A DNA stretch of 64,000 nucleotides from contig NC_055999.1 in NCBI RefSeq assembly GCF_018446385.1, positions 80,925,859 to 80,989,858 of the forward strand, read 5' to 3'. The notes under the pieces are model-generated. The model saw only the letters and a program-made list of their open reading frames with translations, ran no database searches and had not been told where the DNA came from. The stretch comes from Zingiber officinale. Its lineage: Eukaryota > Streptophyta > Magnoliopsida > Zingiberales > Zingiberaceae. Below, piece after piece: positions 12,140 through 25,300 of this stretch. The position numbers and the translations under genes were made by a program. Positions within the stretch are counted from its first letter, which is position 1. Each line of letters begins with the position of its first letter.

Positions 12140-12420
12140 ATGTAGAAATCAGTAGTACAGGACATCGGTGTCAAAATCAGTAGAAAAAGGATGTTAGCGC
12201 CGAAATCGGCAACATAGGGCTTTGGCACCTAAATCGACAGAAAAGAGCGTTTGCACCGAAATTGGTAGCACAGGACGTCAATGTCTAAGTCAGTAAAAAA
12301 TAGCGTCGGCGTCGAAATCGCCAGAAAATAATATCGGCGTCGAAATCGATAGGACAGGACGTCAACGTCGAAATCGACAGATGTTGGCGCCGAAATCAAT
12401 AACAACAGTAGGAGACAGTA
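12140..12420. repeat. Degenerate ~33 bp repeats in the copia leader
   Basis: Variants of GGCGTCGAAATCGACAGAA recur about eight times. They lie between the PBS and the protease, where gag would be expected. Confidence 0.7.
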
Positions 12421-12481
12421 GCGGCAATAGGAAGAAATAACAGGGGGTGGTAGAAAAAGATTAGGTCAAAGAAGGAGAACC

Positions 12482-12493
12482 GCTCTGATACCA
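12482..12493 (-). promoter_or_regulatory. Primer binding site (initiator Met-tRNA)
   Basis: GCTCTGATACCA, complement of TGGTATCAGAGC, directly abutting the LTR that begins TGTAGAAATT at 12494. Confidence 0.85.
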
Positions 12494-12662
12494 TGTAGAA
12501 ATTAAGAGAAGGAAAAAACTAACCATATTATTGAATCTAAAATTGATTCATAGAAATACAGAGTATAAGGTCTTATATAATTAAGTTAAGAAACCCTAAA
12601 CTCTATAAAAAAATGTCCAAATTGCCCTAAAAGCTATAAACAAATAAATATATAATCTAACA
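12494..12662 (-). repeat. 5' LTR of the copia remnant
   Basis: 169 bp bounded by TGTAGAAATT and AATCTAACA. Only this LTR is present in the window. The outer boundary at 12662 is inferred from the CA end. Confidence 0.65.
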
Positions 12663-13066
12663 CCATTTTGTAAACCAGGGATCAGATCTCGATTGAGTGT
12701 ACTCCTTAACTAACACCTTCAATTCAACACAACTTTCTAAATAAGTTGGATCAGATCCAAAAATGCAAACACCATTTTGTGCCAAAGCATTTCAACAATC
12801 AACAATCACAGGATATGCAATAATTTGGAGATTGAGTTTTTACACCATTTGAACAAACAAAATGTCTAAAATTTAGTAATTTGAACTCATCTTTTAGTCA
12901 GGAAGATGCTCAATGCTCATACCTCGATAGAAGAAAAGCTCGATAGAGGAAAACCAATATACAATAACAATCACCATGATAATAGAGTAAAAAAAGCATT
13001 AATAATGTTTTCCTTGATCTTCTTCATACTAAGATAAAACTCCATGATGGAGGGAAGAAAAATATA
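12663..13066. other. 3' flank of SCPL pseudogene, shared with other copies
   Basis: AT-rich, no gene. It resembles the 3' flanks at 16510-16851 and 50480-50839 (for example TCTAAATAAGTTGGATCAGATC and CAAACACCATTTTGTGCCAAAGC), so the duplicated unit includes at least 350 bp downstream of the gene. Confidence 0.6.
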
Positions 13067-15644
13067 TCATAGCAGTGCACTAGAAATCCATCTCATGATC
13101 ATAGCTAGACATTCTTATGGTCGGTACTCTGGAGTTGTATGTCCAGCATCTTATATGAAATTAATAAAAACAACTAATTTGCCATGAACATGACCTAACA
13201 ATTCATTCAAATAGTATAAGCATAGGAAAATATCATATATGTTTTCAGCATACCTTCACAATTACAAATGTCAAATTATTGGAATATGTCATGGTATACC
13301 TATTGGGATTTGATGAACAGTAATTAGAATAATCTCAAAACAGTTGGTTTTCGTGTAACACTTGAAACAAAGCGTACCCAGCAACTTGACCACCAACATG
13401 CCAAGATCTCGAGTCTTCCACAATAGAAATATTTCAAAGATTTTATCCATTGTTTTGTCCCCGAGAAGGGTACCAACAAATCATGATCACCACTAGGAAT
13501 GAAGAAACCTTGCATTGACAAAACTATTCTCTAACAAAGCAACAAATAATGTTCATATTAATTTGATCACCTGTAAATCAAAGCACGATATCCTCTTTGC
13601 AAAAGGCTGAAATGATACTTGATATTACTCTTGAGCTCTATTGGGTATGGTAAGTGACGATTACACCTTACCCATTCTTTAATTGTCTCCTTCAACAGTA
13701 TGTATATCAGTCATGAGACTTTTAACTTTAAACTCCATTCATTTGTGTTCTAGTTTTTTATATCGCAAGGTCTTTAAATGATTGAAACAATGGGGAAAAG
13801 TATACCTTTTTGACATTGAGTGTCGTCCTCACAATGTCACTGTTAGCCCAATATTAAGCCAGAGTATAAACATAACACTATGAATAGCAAACATGATAAA
13901 TTTACCTAGCACAATAAAATTAGAAATTCATTCATGAAATGAAGTTAAGTCCTTACTTGACAATTCTGATCGGAAAATGATGGTGGGTGAAGAATGTTTT
14001 TATTCTCCTTCAAAATTCGTTTACCAGAAGTTGTGCTTGCAAGACTAGGCAGGGGTTTCAATTGACACTCAAGACAATACATTTCTAAAATATGTACCTC
14101 ATTAATTTCCGATAAGAATGACTGTCCATGAAGCATATTTGTTATATTTCAAAAAACTTAAAATGATTTATGCAAATATAATTATAGATTATTAGGATTG
14201 TTTAGTTTCAATTTTAGAGGATATATGGATGTTAAATCTCTTGGTAAATATCATAGTCGATTGAAAATTTATTTGACTTGCAGTTCAAGCTCAAACTGAA
14301 TTCATGTAAGTGGTTTGTAGCGGAACTAGTAGTGAACCAAGATGAACTGATTCCTTTGACTAGATCTTGATTTGTTCAGTTTCCTCGACTACATTGCTTA
14401 TGTACATTCACTACATTACTTGCCTTGTTCAGGTTCCTCAACCTTGTTGCCCTTGTTTATTGCTGTTAGAGTTTCATTTATGTATTTCATTGTTCGTGTT
14501 GTTGTTTACATTGACTCACATTGGTAAATGAGTTAAGATACATCTGGCATTGTGAAGTGGTGGGATTTTCATAGGATTGTCCGCTGCAACTTTTTTGTAT
14601 CCTTTGAAAGTTCAGAAAGTAAAGTGATATCAAAGATCATTTTGAGATATTTGTCCTAATTGATCTACATTGATTACCTCAAAGAAGTCATTTGATATGA
14701 TCCCCATGTTGTGAGCTTAGGGTATTTTAGAATTGGTATCGACTTTTCTACCCGTGGCTGGCTTGCCAATCAAGTAACCTTGAAAAAGGCTTTTTCTTTC
14801 ATATAAACTGTGACATAATTTAAAGATTAAAATTAGATTCTTTCCTTTCATTGCCATTGGCTCATCAATTCAAGTGGCACAAAAAAAGTGATTCGCTCGC
14901 CCCCCCAGCGCTTACGTTAATCCGTCCCTAGGTCAACACGGAATTGATAAATCGACTACTATATTAATCAGAGAAGTGATCAGGTACGATGACCAAGCTG
15001 AGAGGATAAGATATTTTAGAATGAACACTACCATGGATTACATAGTAGTTCAATAAGACATCAATTCAAGCAATTTACCTGGAGATTAAATGATGGTTCT
15101 TTCCATTCATCATTACCTGGATTAAAGTAAATGAAAATGTCATGTAAATTAACATAGCAGAGTGACTCTTTCTTCATAGTTCACACCGTCATCGACGGTT
15201 AAGTTAAATACCGAGTTACCATCCAATATTCTTTTGGCCACCATAGGTACAATTTTTTCAGCATATGAATCTCCGGCAATGTAGAGGGGATTGGAGATGA
15301 ATTGTGTGTGCTCAACCAACCACTGTAAAAGTGAAAGATTGCGTATTTAAGGCACTTAACATAAATTACACCAGGAATATATGAACTTTACGACCTCTAT
15401 GAGAAACGTATAAGTCTGTTCAGACCATGACGCGTCGTTGGCATCATACCCTTCATCTTTTCTTGAGTATGAGAATCCAGAACCCAATGGAGAATCTAAA
15501 AAGATCACGTTGGCTACCTACATGTATGTTTTCACGTATACAGGATGCATCGTATTTCAGGTGACTTCTTCAACATGATTCTATAAGAGCAGAGGAAAAG
15601 AAACAGAGGAAGATCAGTGAGGCAATCAGGAGAGGGCTTTCCAT
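13067..15644 (-). pseudogene. SCPL pseudogene, missing exons 2-3
   Basis: Matches the intact gene at 16852-19706 exon by exon. Exon 1 is cut short (ATG at 15644, about 20 codons of signal peptide). Exons 2 and 3 are missing, and exon 4 ([18 protein letters not shown]) follows near 15400-15525. The catalytic Ser segment is present, but GDSYAG has become GDSYAE. Stop codons occur in exon 7 (PYA changed to P-stop-A near 14739), in exon 10 (AYYW to A-stop-YW near 13845) and in the last exon (YRP-stop-E). A 184 bp insert sits beside exon 6. GDHDLLVPFSG with the catalytic Asp survives in exon 12. Dead relative of the neighbouring gene. Confidence 0.9.
14875..15058. mobile_element. 184 bp retroposon-like insert with 12 bp TSD
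   Basis: CATCAATTCAAG is repeated at 14863-14874 and 15059-15070, and the intact paralogue has a single copy at this place (about 18707). The insert starts TGGCACAAAAAAAGTG, that is, it ends in a T tract on the minus strand. A long direct repeat with a homopolymer end suggests a SINE or truncated LINE on the minus strand; no A or B box was found. Confidence 0.6.
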
Positions 15645-16851
15645 CTTCTTCTTCGTTTTTCAGGTGACTTCTTCAACATGATTCTATAAGCGACCAAGAC
15701 ACCTTCTTCAACATGATTCTATAAGCGACCAAGATGTGCATTGGTACAATAATTTTAAAAGTTATTGTAGCGGCTATAATGATATTAGCAATCATTAAAT
15801 AATTATTGGAGTAACTAATTATGACTGATGATACAATAATTTTCAAAATTACTAAAGCGGCTATACCAAATACAGCAACCATTAAACGATTATTGGAGTA
15901 GCTAATTATGATTGCTACAATAATTTTCAATGTTACTAAGCTATTAAACAATAATTGTAATAGTCACTAAGCTATTAAACAATAATTGTAATAGTCATTA
16001 ATTGATTGGTACAATAATTGTAGTAGTCGCACTTAATAATTGATATAATAATTTTATGATGATTTTAATTTTTTAAAAGGATTTTAAAATAATTTTAATC
16101 ATATTTGGATAAATTAATAATTTTTTATATAAAAGTACTCTATAATATTTTTAATCAAAGTGAATAAAAAATAATTTATTTTAACATATTATAATAATTA
16201 TGATGTAACTAGAGGAGTTAATTTGTAATTGCTGCAATAATATAAAAATAAATATATTTTTAGTAAAAAAAGATATTGAATGTAAATGGATGATATGGGA
16301 AATTATATAATAATAATAATAATTTTTCTGAGGTTGTCAAGAACTTGAAATCGTACTCTCCTCTCCTAGCACACATCCTTAAATCTTACTGGAGGCATGA
16401 CAGGCAAAAAAAAAAATTATCATTTGAAGAAAATAGTTTTATAAATGTGTCATAGTTGAGAATTGAATCATGAATATCTGAGTAATAACTTGACACCCTT
16501 CCACTACAATGTAATTCCGGAGGCTTCATTCATTTCGACATAAGAGTTTCTAAATAACTTGGATCAAATATAGATATGCAAACAACATTTTGTGCTAATG
16601 CATTCAGCAATTAACAAACACACAATATGCATTATACCATTTAAACAAACACAATCTCTAAATTTTATCAATCTGAACTCAATTTTTAGTTTGAAAGCAC
16701 AGCTCAGAGCTCCATGGGAGACAAACAATATACAATAATAATCACCGTGATAATAGAATAATCTTTAATGAAAACATTAATTTTATTTTCCTTGATAGTC
16801 TTCATTCTTCATATTAAGATAACACTCCATGATGGAGGGAAGAAAATTACA
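15645..16851. other. Intergenic DNA between SCPL copies, AT-rich repeats
   Basis: No gene. 15660-15725 repeats the CTTCAACATGATTCTATAAG stretch found by exon 1. 15745-16060 holds direct repeats with GTACAATAATTTT and CTATTAAACAATAATTGTAATAG units, also seen upstream of the intact gene near 20700-20850. 16306-16322 is a short TAA microsatellite. 16322-16510 resembles a decayed SINE, with a similar stretch at 50245-50400. Confidence 0.55.
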
Positions 16852-19706
16852 TCATAGTGGTGCGCCAGAAATCCATCTTGTGATCATAGCTAGACATTCT
16901 TGTGGTTTGTACTCTGGAGCTGTGTGTCCAGCACCCTATATGAAAATAATAAGGATTTGCCATGACATGACCTAACAACTTAATTCAAATAGTTTAAGGG
17001 TAGAAAAATATCATCTATATTTTCAGCTTACCTTCACAGTTGCAAATGTCAAATTATTGAAATATGTCATGGTATACCTATTGTGATTTAATGAAACATA
17101 ATTAGAATAATCTCAAAAATGTTGGCTTTCTTGTTAGAATACTTACAACAAGACATACCCTGCAACTTGGCCATCAACATGCCAAGATCTCCAGTTTTCC
17201 ACAATAGGAGAATTTAAGGGTTTTATCCATTGTTTTGTCCCCGAGAAAGGTATCATTAGATCATGGTCACCACTGGGAATGAAGAAGACTTGCAAATGAT
17301 AAAATTGTTCTCTGACAAAGCAATTAATGATGTTTGTATTAACTTAATCACCTGTAAACCAAAGCTCGATAGCCTCTTTGCAAAAGACTAAGATGATACT
17401 TCATATTACTCTTGAGTTCCTTTGTGTATGGTAAGTGACGATTACACGTTACCCATTCTTTAATTGTCCCCTTCAACAATATTTACATCACTCACATCAC
17501 CCATGAGGCTTTTAACTTCAGGCTCCATTCATTTTTGTTCTAGTTCTTTTATATCGCAAGGTCTTTAAATGATTGAAACAACAGGAAAAACATACCTTTC
17601 TGACGTTGAGTGCCTTCCTCACAATGCCTCTGTTAGCCCAATAGTAAGCCAAAGTACTAGCATAACACTGCGATTAGCAAACATGATAGATTTGTTTGGT
17701 ACAATGAAACCAATAGTTCATCCATCATATGGAGTTAAATCCTTACTCGACAACTCAGATCAGGAAATGGAGGCTGAATAATGTTTTGGTTCTGCTTCAA
17801 AATTCGTTTACCAAAAGTCGTGCTCCCATGACCATGCAAGGCGTTCAAATAGCAAATAGGGCAATTCACTTCTAAAATGTGTCCTTGATTAATTTCTGAT
17901 AAGAATGACTGTCCATGAAACATATTTGTTATATTTCAGAAAACATAAAAAGATTTATGTAAATATAATTATAGATTATCAGGATTATTCACTTTCAATT
18001 TTAGAGAATATTTGGATATTAGATCAGCCAGTAAACATCATAGTCAAATGAAAATTGATTTGACTTGCAGTAGGTTTATATCAAACTCAAACTAAATTCA
18101 CATTAGTGGTTTGAAGTGGAATTAGTAGTGAACCAAGATGAATTGATTCCTTTGACTAGGTATTGACTTGTTCAGTTTCCTCGACTACATTGCGTATGTA
18201 CATTCACTACATTGCTTGACTTGGTCCGTCTCCTCAACCTTGTTGCCCTAGTTTAGAGTTTCAGTTATGTATTTCATTGTTTGTGTTATTGTTAATTTAT
18301 TATTTTTGTTAGTGTTTGACTCACATTGTTAAATGAGGTAAGATACATCTGGCATTGTGGATCAGTGGGAGTCCGATAGTCTTGTCCACTGCAACTTTTT
18401 TGTATCATCTGAACGTTCAGAAAGTAAGGTGATATCAAAGATCATTTTGTTGTGTTTGTCCTAATTGATCGATAATGAGACTTAGATTACCTCAAAGAAG
18501 TCATCTGATATGATTCCCATGCTGTGAGCATAAGGTATTTGAGAATTCCTATCGACTTTTCCACCTGTGGCTGGGTTGCCAATAATGTAACCCTGAAAGC
18601 CATTGATGATAAGTAAAGACTTTTTCTATCATATACAATGACACAACAACAATTTAAAGATCAAAATTAAGTTCTTTCCTTTCATTGCCAGTGGGCCATC
18701 AATTCAAGCAATTTACCTGGAGGTTAAGTAGTGGCTCTTTCCCTTCATCAATTCCTGGATTACAGTAAATGAAAATGGATCTCACTTCACAGTTCACACT
18801 CTCATGAATAGTTTACATTAAAAGTAGAGTTACCATCCAATATTCTTTTGGCCACCATAGGTACAATTTTTCCAGCATATGAATCCCCAGCAATGTAGAG
18901 GGGATTGGAGATGAACTGTGGGTGCTCAACAAGCCACTGCAAAAGTGAAAGATTACATCTTTAAGGCACTTACAGTAATTACATCAGGAATATATATGAT
19001 CTTTCCCACCTGTATAAGAAACTTATAAGTCTGTTCAGACCAAACCGTATCGTTGGCATCATACCCTTCATATTTTCTTGAATATGAGAATCCAGACCCC
19101 AACGGGGAATCTAAAAAGATCACGTTGGCTACCTGCATGTATGTATGTTTCCATGCAAACAAGATCAAAAGCATGCATCATATTTCCTCTTCAATTACTC
19201 GACAAATAGGCAGATAAGAAGAAGTCACCTTGGTCCAGGCATAAGGATGGTACCCCAAGCTTGGCAAGCTCCCATTGTACTCGGCTGTCACAAATTTTAG
19301 GGGGCCTGCGAGTGTATTTCTACTGTGAAACCAGAGTATTTAATCATAGCAAACAGGGAAATTTCACCCACCGATTTCGAAGACCAAGCCGTTGAAGACA
19401 GTGCACCTAGGGCCGCCGGTCAGCCAGAGGAACAGAGGGTCCTCCGCCGGCTTGTTCTCCGACTCAATGAAGTAGTAGAAAAACTCACCGCCGTGCTCCA
19501 GATCCACCTCCACGTACCTGTACCAACGAAAGCAGAGATTCATGGGGGTCAATCAAAGTTAAGGTTGGGCAGCATCCAGACCCTGTCTCTAAGTAGAAGG
19601 GCAGGGGGCCTTGGAATCCAGGCAAATGGGTGACCACCGAAAATGAGAGAGCAGAGGAAAAGAAGCAGAGGAAGATCAGTGAGACAATCAGGAGAGGGAT
19701 TTCCAT
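16852..19706 (-). CDS. Serine carboxypeptidase-like protein (SCPL), 14 exons, 464 aa
   Basis: Peptidase family S10, probably secreted or vacuolar. The family includes carboxypeptidases and, in clade I, acyltransferases using glucose esters; the activity here cannot be decided. Exons (minus): 19582-19706, 19372-19517, 19229-19305, 19010-19132, 18834-18936, 18717-18754, 18491-18592, 18325-18408, 17747-17908, 17596-17667, 17352-17470, 17159-17272, 17032-17077, 16852-16935. All introns are GT-AG, phases agree, and the sum is 1,395 nt with no internal stop. Residues 1-20 form a signal peptide. Ser176 (GDSYAG), Asp388 (GDHD) and His441 (GHTAPEY) make the triad. The oxyanion-loop motif, usually GGPGCS, reads GGPRCT (residues 76-81). 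Length is normal for the family. A second copy of exons 1-3 lies upstream, and dead copies flank it. Confidence 0.88.
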
Positions 19707-19873
19707 CTTCGCCTTCTTCTTTCTTCGTTGCTGTTCAAGTGATTTGAGCTGCAACATGATTCAATAAGGGACCAAGAAGTCCTGCATTGATTGGTACAAC
19801 ACCATGTCCCACAGACGTGCTGTCCGACAGATCATTTATCACGTTTAAATAAAGAAGAAGAAGAAGAAGTCAC

Positions 19874-20351
19874 CGTGGTCCAGGAATAGGGATTGTACAC
19901 TAAGCTCGGCAAGCTCCCGTTGTACTCGGCTGTCACAAATTTCAGGGGACCTGCGAGTGGATTTCTACTATGAAACGAGAGTAGTTAATCATAGCAAACA
20001 GGGAAATTTCACCCACCGATTTCGAAGACCAAGCCGTTGAAGACAGTGCACCTAGGGCCGCCGGTCAGCCAGAGGAACAGAGGGTCCTCCGCCGGCTTGT
20101 TCTCCGACTCAATGAAGTAGTAGAAAAACTCACCGCCGTGCTCCAGATCCACCTCCACGTACCTGTACCAACGAAAGCAGAGATTCATGGGGGTCAATCA
20201 AAGTTAAGGTTGGGCAGCATCCTGACCCTGTCTCTAAGTAGAAGGGCAGGGGGCCTTGGAATCCAGGCAAATGGGTGACCACCGAAGATGAGAGAGCAGA
20301 GGAAAAGAAGCAGAGAAAGATCAGTGAGACAATCAGGAGAGGGATTTCCAT
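19874..20351 (-). pseudogene. Extra copy of SCPL exons 1-3 (partial duplicate or alternative 5' end)
   Basis: Exons 20227-20351, 20017-20162 and 19874-19950 repeat exons 1-3 of the gene just downstream at a constant offset of 645 bp. All three keep open frames and GT-AG borders. Exon 1 differs by one residue (SSS for SFS near residue 22). Exon 2 is identical in protein, including GGPRCT. Exon 3 is more diverged and reads SLVYNPYSWTT, closer to typical SCPLs than [11 protein letters not shown] in the downstream copy. Exons 4-14 do not follow before the second exon 1. Exon 3 ends in phase 0, so it could splice straight to exon 4 at 19132. It is therefore either a stranded fragment or an alternative first-exon cassette. 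Confidence 0.8.
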
Positions 20352-20427
20352 CTTCGCCTTCTTTCTTCGTTGCTGTTCAAGTGATTTGAGCTGCAACACG
20401 ATGTCCTACAAACGCACTCTCCGACGG

Positions 20428-20449
20428 ATCATTTATTTAAATAAATGAT
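20428..20449 (-). promoter_or_regulatory. Perfect 22 bp palindrome with TATA-like core upstream of SCPL exon 1
   Basis: ATCATTTATTT followed by its exact reverse complement, about 80-100 bp upstream of the ATG at 20351. The TATTTAAATA core could serve as a TATA box. The corresponding place before the second exon 1 (about 19829-19850) has ATCATTTATCACGTTTAAATAA, so the palindrome is not shared. Confidence 0.4.
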
Positions 20450-20939
20450 TTACTGCTTTGGGAGTTGGGATGGGTTGTCACCATTTGTCACGTTTAAATA
20501 AAGACCGTACACGTGACAATTTTCTATTGGATTAAAATTATAATACAAATGTCAAAATAAAACCTTTTTTTTAAAAAAAAAATTAAGCTCTTATGCCAGT
20601 TTAATTTTTTTAAAATATATTATACATAAAATATATTTTTTTATTAAAAATCCTTTTATTAATTTAATTAGAATTATTTAACCTTTATTAAAATTACTTT
20701 CAAAATATTAAAATTATAGCGGACAATAATAAAGAAATCATTAAACCATTATTCGAGTAGGATAATTTTGAGAGTTACTAGGCTATTAAACAACAATTGT
20801 ACTAGATATTAATTGATGGTAAACTATTATAATAATCACTTAGTAGTGGTATAATAATTTTAGGATGTTTTTGGTCTTTTAAAAATATTTTTAATTAATT
20901 TTAATCATATTTGACCAAATTCATAATTTTTTTATAAGA
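20450..20939. other. SCPL upstream region, AT-rich
   Basis: No gene. Contains A/T runs near 20560-20650 and the same ACTATTAAACAACAATTGTACTAG-like repeats as 15745-16060. Confidence 0.5.
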
Positions 20940-22095
20940 ATATTTTTCTTATAGTTTAGGAAGAAAAATAAAAAGATTTATAAATATTGTAAAGTCATTT
21001 TTGGAGAAAACATAACTACTTAACATAAGTTAATAGTATTATATCTACATCTCAAACATAATATCAATAGAAAGAAAATATATACAACTTCTAGAATTAA
21101 GTGGTGAAAGTTAAAGGATGAGAAACAAAATATATTCAAGGAGAAGATAGGAGTACAAACATTAGGTAAAATATACGGTGATTCTAATACAACATGGGAT
21201 AAGATGATACCAAAGTTGAAAATAGTAGTGTACTCAGATTATGGACGAACTCACTGCACATATTTAAGACACAGTATCGTGGTGCATGTTGTTTGCAGAT
21301 GATATTGTTTTAGTAGATAAAACACGTGAAGGAGTAAATGCTAAACTAGAATCTTGGAGAGAAACATTAGAAGGAAAAAGTTTTAGGCTTAGTAGAATAA
21401 AGATAAAATATATGAAATTTAAGTTTAGCAATATTAAATATAATAAGATAATTGTTAAAATAAGCGACGACGAGTTGCTCGGAATCGAGAGGTTTAGATA
21501 TTTAAGATCAATTTTACAAAATGATGAAGGGATTGAGAGAGATGTCTTACATATAATACAAGCAGGATGTTGAAATAGAGAGCGTTAGGTGTTTTATGTA
21601 ACCGTAAAGTACCTCTAAAACTTAAAGAAAATTCTACAAAATCGCAGTTAGACCTGCTATATTATATGGAGTTGAATGTTATGTTATGACTCGAGCACAT
21701 GAATAGAAGATGAAAGTTGCAGAGATGAGGATGTTAAGGTGGATGTATGGACATACGAGAATAGATAGAATAAGAAATGAGAGCATTAGAGAGAAAGTCG
21801 GAGTTACATCTATTGAGGGAAAACTCTGAGAGACATGTTTAAGATGGTATGGGCATGTACTTATACGATCAATAAATGCTCCAGTTAGACGATGTGAAAC
21901 TATGACAAATATGCATATCAAACGAGAAAGAGGAAGACCAAAAAAAGCTTGGTTAACAACGATAAAATAAGATAAACTTTATTTAAATATAGATAATGAT
22001 ATAGTTGGAGATAGAGCTCAATGGCGTAAAAGGATTCATATAGCGGACCCACCTAATGAGATAAGGCTTGGTTGTTATTGTTATTGTTGTTGTTG
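20940..22095 (+). mobile_element. RTE-type LINE, 5'-truncated
   Basis: 3' part of a non-LTR retrotransposon. It ends in a GTTATTGTTATTGTTGTTG short tandem tail instead of poly-A, as RTE elements do. TATAAGA at 20933-20939 and 22096-22102 is the likely target-site duplication. Comparison with 16115-16170, the paralogous flank, supports an insertion at this point. Confidence 0.75.
21080..22060 (+). pseudogene. RTE LINE reverse transcriptase C-terminal fragment
   Basis: Degenerate reading, best from 21286-21573, with MLFADDIVLVDKTREGVNAK: FADD is the polymerase active-site motif. It continues through FRYLRSILQNDEG. Past a stop at 21571 the frame resumes with RPAILYGVECY, KVAEMRMLRWMYGHTRIDRI and RRPKKAW-type sequence typical of the C-terminus of these elements. 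Multiple stops and frameshifts make it non-functional. The endonuclease and N-terminal polymerase are absent. Confidence 0.8.
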
Positions 22096-22169
22096 TATAA
22101 GAGTACTTTATAGTATTTTTAATCAAGATGAATAGAGTGAAAAATAAATTATTTTAATATATAAAAAAA

Positions 22170-22372
22170 TGATTAATCAGGCTAGGTAATGTTGAGTCTC
22201 GGGTGACCCGCCTGAGCCCACAGAAATTTTCCATCAGCCACCAAGATAAATCAGGAAGCACTTGACAATGCAGAAGCCTAACATCTTTTAGTTGCATGCC
22301 TCATTTAGAGGAAAGTTTTCTATAAATTTCTCATAGCTGGGAATCGAACTACGGGTGTCAAGTGACAACCTG
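22170..22372 (-). mobile_element. tRNA-derived SINE, 3' part (interrupted by G1)
   Basis: On the minus strand the B-box AGTTCGATTCC lies at about 22343-22353, followed by the SINE body to about 22170. The head with an A-box lies at 50109-50146, beyond the gypsy element G1. Joined across the ACCTG duplication, the two pieces give an A-to-B box spacing of roughly 40 bp, as in tRNA-like promoters. Confidence 0.6.
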
Positions 22373-25300
22373 TGTAAAATACAGTACCCAAATAATAATA
22401 ATTAAATAATAAGATTATTTAAGAAAATAATCTTATTGGAATTTTAAGAATTTTTTTGGAATTTAATCGGAGCTCGTATGACGTATGTTAGGGGATAAAT
22501 TATTGGGCTTGGGAAAAGCCTGTTTGGAAATACCCAAAATTGGGAGTTGATTGAGAAATTAATCTAGGGTTTAATTAAAAATACCTAAGTTTATTTTTTT
22601 ATTTAATTTCTTATTTTCTTCTCCTCTTCTCCCGATTTCCCCTTTTTCTCCCGACGCTGACCCTTTCCCCTTCCCCGAGCTCTTCGCCTCCCCTCTTGCG
22701 GCGCCGACCTCCTCTTCGTCTACCCCAATCGGCGCCGCCCTCTCGCTGCTCATTTCCTCCTCTTCTTCTTTGCGAACAAAACCTGTCGGCCAAGGGAGAT
22801 CGGGCACTTCTTTCCCGATTCTTTCCTCTTCCCTCATCTCCGCCCCACTCTTTTTTCCCCCTCCTCGTGCCACCACCCGAAGCGCAAATCGGCTCCAGCT
22901 GATTGTCGACCTTTCCTCATCGCCGATGCCGCCGACCACCATGTGTAGACACCATCTGCTGTTGTGGGCTGACGCCGGGGCATAGACGTCGTTTTTTACC
23001 TCTGTGAGTCATGCCCTAGCTTCCATCTTGATGCCAACTCCGATCGCGCCGTTGTGCGACCCACTGTCGGCAAAGCCTTTCCTCTGGCCTAGCGTCGATA
23101 GCCCGATTCCCTCCTATTCATCGCTGTGCCTTAGCTCTCCCTATCTCTTCCTTTGCACTGATCTGAATCAGGGAATCCTTGTGCTGGCTGGAATGCTTGC
23201 AGGTATTGGCGATATGAACAGAACCTAGAGACCAGTGGAACGTTTGTGGATTGAGATTTGAGTTGATTCCTTGATGTGGATGTGTTATTTTTGCTTTAGG
23301 GCTTTTGAATTGCTGTGGCGATCTTGCTTCAGCTGAGGATTTGGAAGAAGGAGGTTGTTAAGGTTAGTTTTTATGTCAAGCATTGATCCTATCAATAAAT
23401 ATATTGGAATTAGTTTAATCTGATTGTGAATGCTTGTGGATATCCAAAACCAATGTAGTGGTTGTTGTTTAAGGTGAAATTGATAAATGAGTATGATGGA
23501 CCCAATTTGGGTTAGTTAATTTGGTTGGATTGTTTAGGACAATCCAAATTGAGGTTCCTAATGAAATTAGGATTTAATTTAGCTAGTTGCATTTGGACTT
23601 TGCTAAAATTATATGTATGTTGTTACAGGATTTTGATTTAAGACAAGCATCTCGACATGAGATCTATCTGATACGATCTTCATTTTTGAGGCAGGTACCT
23701 TTGACTTATCTTTTTGATATTACCATTCTGATATGCTTAGTGAGTTATAACTAGTAGTAATAGTTATGCTGATATCTGCTTGGTATGTCACTACTTGATA
23801 CCCGTAGTATACCTATTTTGTTATCAGTTGTGCATTTATGTGTATGTCCTTTTTCATTTTTGCCATGTGTACTTATGTAGTGACATATAATGCATTACCG
23901 GATATATGTCTAGCTACTAGATATACTTGGCTTGTGTACCCAGTTTTATTACTTGGCATGTGTACCTAGGTTTATCATCTGACATATGTACCTAGATCAT
24001 TGTTATGGACTTGGTTTTCTTTTTGGTCCACATTATGAGGAGGCTGGTATTTTCAGGATTTACATGCTTAGTGTCATGCACCATTTTGCATGATTGCAGG
24101 CAGTACGATTGTCGACTCCATTGTTGTTGAGCACATCGCCAGTTACATGACCTGCACACACACAACCACTCATGGGTTAGTGGTATTTTAGGCAGGGTTT
24201 GTGTATAGTTTGCTCTGTCAGTGCTACGCTGGTCCGCTCATGGGTAGTGGTGACTGCAGCGTGATAGCGGGCAGAGACTCCTCCTCTTGACTATGACACA
24301 GGTAGATGAGAGCTTTGGCTCCACTATTTTATTTGGGGTAGGAGAATAGATGTACTCCGACATCATCATGCCCACTCGATCACTCAACAATAGTGATGGC
24401 AGAGTGCATAGTTGTCATAGCTTTATCCACTCGATCTCACTATCGCGTGTGAGGTGGTTGACTGGCGTAAGAGGTGACTAGGACATTTACATCATATGCA
24501 TGGATTGCATTTATTGCTTGTGATTGCTGCATTTTGGATGCTACATTTTGGTGGTTGCATATGATTGACATGCATACAGGAGACATGAGGTATTTGGTCT
24601 GACGACCCTTTATATCCGGATAAGAGGTCCTGGTGAGTACAACTTTTCCTCTTGTTCAGTTTTTCGCATTTCCTGTTATTGATTAGGAGACTGTACTCCA
24701 TGATTATTACTGATAGTTATATCTTATTATGCATATCAGTTCGATACCTGCTGAGTTCTTGAACTCACCCCGTTGCTTATTTCCTATTTCAGGTTGAAGC
24801 TGTCAAGAGGTTCCAATTGCTAGTCCCCACTCCGGGTTATGACGATTTTCTGTTTTCAGTCTTTGTTTTCTTGTTATGTATATACATACTAGTGATGCGT
24901 GTGTCTTGCACTCGTGGATTTTATATCGTGATTCGGGTATGATGCCCGTGTTTTCCGTTGCGGTTGTTTTTACGTTGTGGGTTGTGTTTTCCTCGTTGTA
25001 GTGGAGTAGGTTTTTATTAAACTGCGTGGTTATGATTGTCAGCCGGAGGTTGTTCTATATAAACTGCATGGATTGTTTATTTAATTATTGTATATGTTCC
25101 GGCCATGTTGGCCGAGGATTGAGAGGCCTTGAGGGCTTGTAGACAAGTTTCAGATTGTCACCCATACAGGAGAGATGTTGTTGAAATTGTAGGATCGAAA
25201 AGAATTTAGATATCTCCACAATGACATGATATTGTCCACTTTGGGCCTAAGCCCTCATGGTTTTGCTCTTGGGCTCTACCCAAAAGGCCTCATGCCAATG

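Larger units (their letters stand above)
10976..12662 (-). mobile_element. Truncated Ty1-copia remnant with short LTR
   Basis: On the minus strand it reads: a 169 bp LTR (12494-12662), a PBS (12482-12493), a repeat-rich leader, then protease and the start of integrase. Sequence stops abruptly at the EQN motif of integrase, where Athila-like sequence begins. Gag appears deleted, and reverse transcriptase and RNase H are absent. Confidence 0.75.
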